Assembly (NCBI GenBank): GCA_964454015.1
Contig: CAYVQF010000051.1
Location: forward strand, 1 to 44,816
DNA length: 44,816 nt
From: CAYVQF01 sp964454015
GTDB lineage: Bacteria; Myxococcota_A; Bradymonadia; UBA4248
Reading direction: 5' to 3'
Both the position numbers and the translations under genes were made by a program. The notes under the pieces were generated by a model. That model was not told where the DNA came from and searched no databases. It saw only the letters and a list, made by a program, of their open reading frames with translations. Of the stretch, positions 42,338 through 44,816 are shown piece by piece. Position 1 is the first letter of the stretch. Every line of letters starts with the position of its first letter.

Positions 42338-43315
42338 ATGTCCACCCAAGCCAGCCCCCCACCAGCCCCCCTGGAAATCGTCGTCGTCAGCGGCAAAGGC
42401 GGCACGGGCAAGACCTCCATCAGCGCGGCCTTTGCCCTCCTCTCACCCCACGCGGTCATCGCCGACTGCGACGTGGACGCGGCCAACCTCCACCTCATCC
42501 TCGAACCCCGCGTCCTGAGCCAGCAGACCTTCGTCAGCGGCCAACAGGCCCACATCGATCCTGAGCGCTGTATTGGCTGTGGCGAATGCCTGCGCTGGTG
42601 TCGTTTTGCGGCGATCCACCCCCGTGAAGGCGTGACGCCGCGGCGCTTCGCCAGCGATCCGCTGCGCTGCGAAGGCTGCGGCACCTGTGCCCACTTCTGC
42701 CCCACCGCCGCCATCCGGCTCGCGCCGCGCACCTGTGGGGTGTGGATGCACAGCAGCACCCGCGCCGGCGACATGGTCCATGCCGCCCTCGACGCCGCCG
42801 CCGAGAGCTCGGGCAAGCTGGTCTCGGTGGTGCGCCGCGAAGCCCAGCGTTTGGCGACGGCCCAGGGGGCCACCCACCTCATCGTCGATGGCCCGCCGGG
42901 CATCGGCTGCCCGGTCATCGCCGCCATCACCGGCACCCACATCGCCCTGGTGGTCACTGAAGCCAGCGTCTCCGGCGCGCACGACCTACAGCGCATCCTG
43001 GCCTTGACGGCCCACTTCGGCGTGCCCTCCTTCGTCTGCATCAACAAGTGGGACATCGCGCCCGGGTGCAGCGCCGACATCGAGGCCAGCGCCGCGGCCC
43101 AAGGCGCGCGCGTCTTGGGGAGGGTGCGCTACGACCCCAGCTTCAGCAGCGCCCAGATCGCCATGCGCAGCGTCATCGAAGGCGATAGCCCCGCGGCGGA
43201 GGACCTCCGGGCGCTGTGGCACGCCGTCACCGCCGAGGCTGCGCGCCTCGGCCCTCATCAATCTCCGGCGTCATCCCGCCTCATCGGCCGTGACGCCCTC
43301 ACAACCAGCCAATGA
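42338..43315 (+). CDS. MinD/Mrp-type P-loop ATPase with ferredoxin insert (paralogue)
   Basis: A 325-residue paralogue of the previous gene. It has P-loop SGKGGTGKTS (18-27), IADCDVDAANL, and two [4Fe-4S] motifs at Cys78/81/84/88 and Cys111/114/117/121. LIVDGPPGIGCPV (Walker B/switch) and VVTEASVSGAHD follow. The two ATPases probably form a heterodimer, as in Mrp-type cluster carriers. The C-terminal 20 residues are extra relative to its neighbour. The start carries a Pro-rich prefix (STQASPPPAPLE). Confidence 0.88.
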   Translation: MSTQASPPPAPLEIVVVSGKGGTGKTSISAAFALLSPHAVIADCDVDAANLHLILEPRVLSQQTFVSGQQAHIDPERCIGCGECLRWCRFAAIHPREGVTPRRFASDPLRCEGCGTCAHFCPTAAIRLAPRTCGVWMHSSTRAGDMVHAALDAAAESSGKLVSVVRREAQRLATAQGATHLIVDGPPGIGCPVIAAITGTHIALVVTEASVSGAHDLQRILALTAHFGVPSFVCINKWDIAPGCSADIEASAAAQGARVLGRVRYDPSFSSAQIAMRSVIEGDSPAAEDLRALWHAVTAEAARLGPHQSPASSRLIGRDALTTSQ

Positions 43316-43328
43316 ACCAAGGAACATC

Positions 43329-43670
43329 ATGCGTATTGCCATTCCCATGAGCCAGAACCAGGTCTGCCTCCACTTCGGCCACTGTGAGGCCTTCGCCCTC
43401 TTCGAGGTCGACCCCGAGGCCTGTCAGATCGTCTCCCGCACGGACCTGCCGGCGCCGCCACATCAGCCGGGCCTACTGCCGCCCTGGCTCGCCGAGAAAG
43501 GGGCCACGGTGATCATCGCCGGCGGCATGGGGCAGCGGGCCCAGGCGCTCTTTGCCCAACAAGAGATCGAGGTCTTCCTCGGCGCGCCAGCCAACCAAGC
43601 GCCAGAGGCGCTGGTCCAGACCTTCCTCGCCGGTAAACTCGAGAGCGGCCCCAACCCCTGTGACCACTAG
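43329..43670 (+). CDS. NifX-like Fe-Mo cofactor-family protein
   Basis: A 113-residue NifX-fold protein, last gene of the cluster. The family pattern is clear: IAIPMSQNQVCLHFGHCEAF (4-23), VIIAGGMGQRAQALFAQQEI, ending GPNPCDH, a tail often seen in this subfamily. HFGHCE is the putative metal/cluster-binding motif. Three NifX-fold proteins in one cluster suggests distinct carriers or cluster types. AAGGAA precedes the ATG at 43329. Confidence 0.85.
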   Translation: MRIAIPMSQNQVCLHFGHCEAFALFEVDPEACQIVSRTDLPAPPHQPGLLPPWLAEKGATVIIAGGMGQRAQALFAQQEIEVFLGAPANQAPEALVQTFLAGKLESGPNPCDH

Positions 43671-44177
43671 CGGCAAGGCCGGCGGCGGCGGTGCTGCTCA
43701 GCGCCCTCGGCCGGCGTCGATGCAGGGGCGTAACGCCCTTCTCGTTGCGGCGCCTCAGATATCGCGCCGCCGGGTCGGCGCTCCTCTCGAAATGGGGCAC
43801 CGCCCCCGCGTCTTGTCGATCGGAACCGCTGCATAGCAGGCTTGCGCACGATCGCCAGTGATCGCCGGTGACGCATCGGGATCTGCGTCTCCTCCATTGG
43901 ACCGCGCCACGGTGTGTCCCGCAGCTCTGCGACTTCTCAAGCTGTGACCACGCCTTGGCGGCCATCGCGTTCTGTGTGCTAGAGTCTTGGCGGGCTTGGC
44001 CGGTTATGGCGTCTTCGTTTGCCTGACATTCTGAAGCATCAGGTCTGGGCGCTTTCGAGTTTGCACGCTGTCTTCACTTGGTGAAGGGAATGGGTTGCGA
44101 GGAGACGGGAGATTGCGCAGTAGTAATCGAGAATTGACGTGGGCTAGTATGGTGTTCGGCGTTGAGGAGAACGATTC
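43671..44177. other. Intergenic stretch at the GC-content change
   Basis: About 500 bp with no supported gene. It carries a short imperfect direct repeat (GATCGCCAGT / GATCGCCGGT, about 43850-43872) and is where base composition falls from GC-rich to balanced (about 44000), so it probably includes the left edge of an acquired segment. I see no tRNA, att site or transposon end. Confidence 0.4.
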
Positions 44178-44774
44178 ATGCCTTCTGAGATGACTTGGCG
44201 GAAAGCTATAGACAAGGTACTTGGTAGATCCGCAGCCCCACTTCATTACAACGAAATCACCGAAAGAATTATATCGGAGGGCTTACGAAAAAATCTGGGA
44301 GCAACACCAGCTGCAACGGTGAATGCCTATATATCGGCGTCTATCAAGCACGATGGGGACTCTTCACCATACGTCCGAATATCCAAAGGTACTTTTACCA
44401 TGCGGGCCGGAGCGTCCGGCATGCCAACAGTCGCACCAAAACTCACACCTGACGTAATGGAGTCAGAAGAATCAGAGGAACAATATGAAATTATTACTTC
44501 CTTTGGAATGTTCTGGCGTAAAGAAGCTATTGAGTGGACTGCCACGCCAAAACTGCTCGGAATGCAGCAGATCGGAGCGACACCGGTAGACTTTTACAAA
44601 CAGCTTGGGATCTATCTCCTTTATGACGGGCGTGAAGTTATCTACGTAGGTCGAACCACCGATAGACCGCTGGGTAAGAGATTATACGAACATACGATCG
44701 ATCGCCTTTCGGCGCGATGGGACAGGTTTTCTTGGTTTGGATTGCTACCTGTCTCTGATGCAGCCTCGAACTAG
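44178..44774 (+). CDS. HARE-HTH plus GIY-YIG-like protein, possibly truncated
   Basis: A 198-residue two-domain protein. Residues 4-76 form a HARE-type winged helix (TWRKAIDKVLGRSAAPLHYN, EITERIISEGL, YVRISKGTFTM), a DNA-modification-sensing domain found next to restriction-like enzymes. Residues 140-198 carry a GIY-YIG-like nuclease motif: GIYLLYDG (144-151), VIYVGRT (154-160), then GKRLYEH with Arg168. The catalytic Glu expected further on is not seen, and the frame stops early at PVSDAASN, so the C-terminus is short and may be truncated. Codon use is much less GC-biased than all other genes here. A GAGGAG site lies 8 bases before the ATG. It may belong to a defence or mobile island continuing beyond the window. 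Confidence 0.75.
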   Translation: MPSEMTWRKAIDKVLGRSAAPLHYNEITERIISEGLRKNLGATPAATVNAYISASIKHDGDSSPYVRISKGTFTMRAGASGMPTVAPKLTPDVMESEESEEQYEIITSFGMFWRKEAIEWTATPKLLGMQQIGATPVDFYKQLGIYLLYDGREVIYVGRTTDRPLGKRLYEHTIDRLSARWDRFSWFGLLPVSDAASN

Positions 44775-44816
44775 CGCATTTCCCTTAGCCCGCAGGGAGA
44801 AAATACCTGAAAAGCC

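Noticed and set aside
1..44816. tRNA, rRNA, CRISPR arrays, insertion sequences
   Set aside because: I scanned for T-loop-like motifs, regularly spaced direct repeats, transposase motifs and terminal inverted repeats and found none I can support; tandem repeats here are all coding.

Overview
The window is visibly GC-rich along almost its whole length and is packed with secreted lipoproteins that carry cysteine-rich, low-complexity or repeat domains. It also holds a complete anaerobic-type HdrABC-FlxABCD electron-transfer operon and a selenocysteine-encoding peroxiredoxin. This mix suggests an uncultured, at least facultatively anaerobic bacterium of the Myxococcota / former Deltaproteobacteria type. 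That placement is inferred from protein style; there is no rRNA or tRNA gene to confirm it.

Left part (1-10.8 kb). This is a run of exported proteins: a lipoprotein, a Cys-rich secreted protein, a PQQ/BamB-like beta-propeller, a trypsin-like protease, a lipoprotein made of nine 41-residue pacifastin-like repeats, an FGE-fold lipoprotein without the catalytic cysteine pair, a lipoprotein with a GKAD-containing segment, and a beta-helix lipoprotein with four 44-residue Cys repeats. Among them, on the minus strand at 4028-4738, lies an AhpC-type peroxiredoxin. Its peroxidatic residue is encoded by an in-frame UGA, followed at the right distance by a bacterial SECIS-like hairpin.

Middle part (10.9-25.3 kb). 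A radical SAM/SPASM enzyme sits directly downstream of a 259-residue protein whose proline-rich C-terminal half carries three Lys-Tyr motifs (HAKYAV, HAKYAA, YRKYGVP). I read this as a candidate RiPP-like precursor/maturase pair, and it is the best candidate for an undescribed system here. It is followed by a lone TonB-family protein, a GH13 amylase divergent from a TetR regulator with two matching TACC-N4-GGTA palindromes between them, a tandem AAA ATPase, a LysM/NlpC-P60 protein without signal peptide, a lipoprotein of about eleven 24-residue LRR-like repeats, an RRM RNA-binding protein, a winged-helix/ferredoxin protein and a DUF4177-like membrane protein.

Right part (25.8-44.8 kb). The operon hdrC-hdrB-hdrA-flxD-flxC-flxB-flxA is tightly coupled, mostly by 1-4 nt overlaps. 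FlxA should take electrons from NAD(P)H, and HdrA would be the flavin bifurcation site feeding HdrBC. Two small minus-strand genes follow, then a YhaO/YhaN (SbcD/SbcC-like) pair and a DoxX membrane protein. A plus-strand cluster then alternates NifX-type Fe-Mo-cofactor-like proteins with a DUF5320-like protein and two MinD-type ATPases carrying inserted ferredoxin domains, probably Fe-S or metal-cluster handling. The last kilobase drops sharply in GC and carries a HARE-HTH/GIY-YIG protein that looks horizontally acquired and possibly C-terminally truncated.
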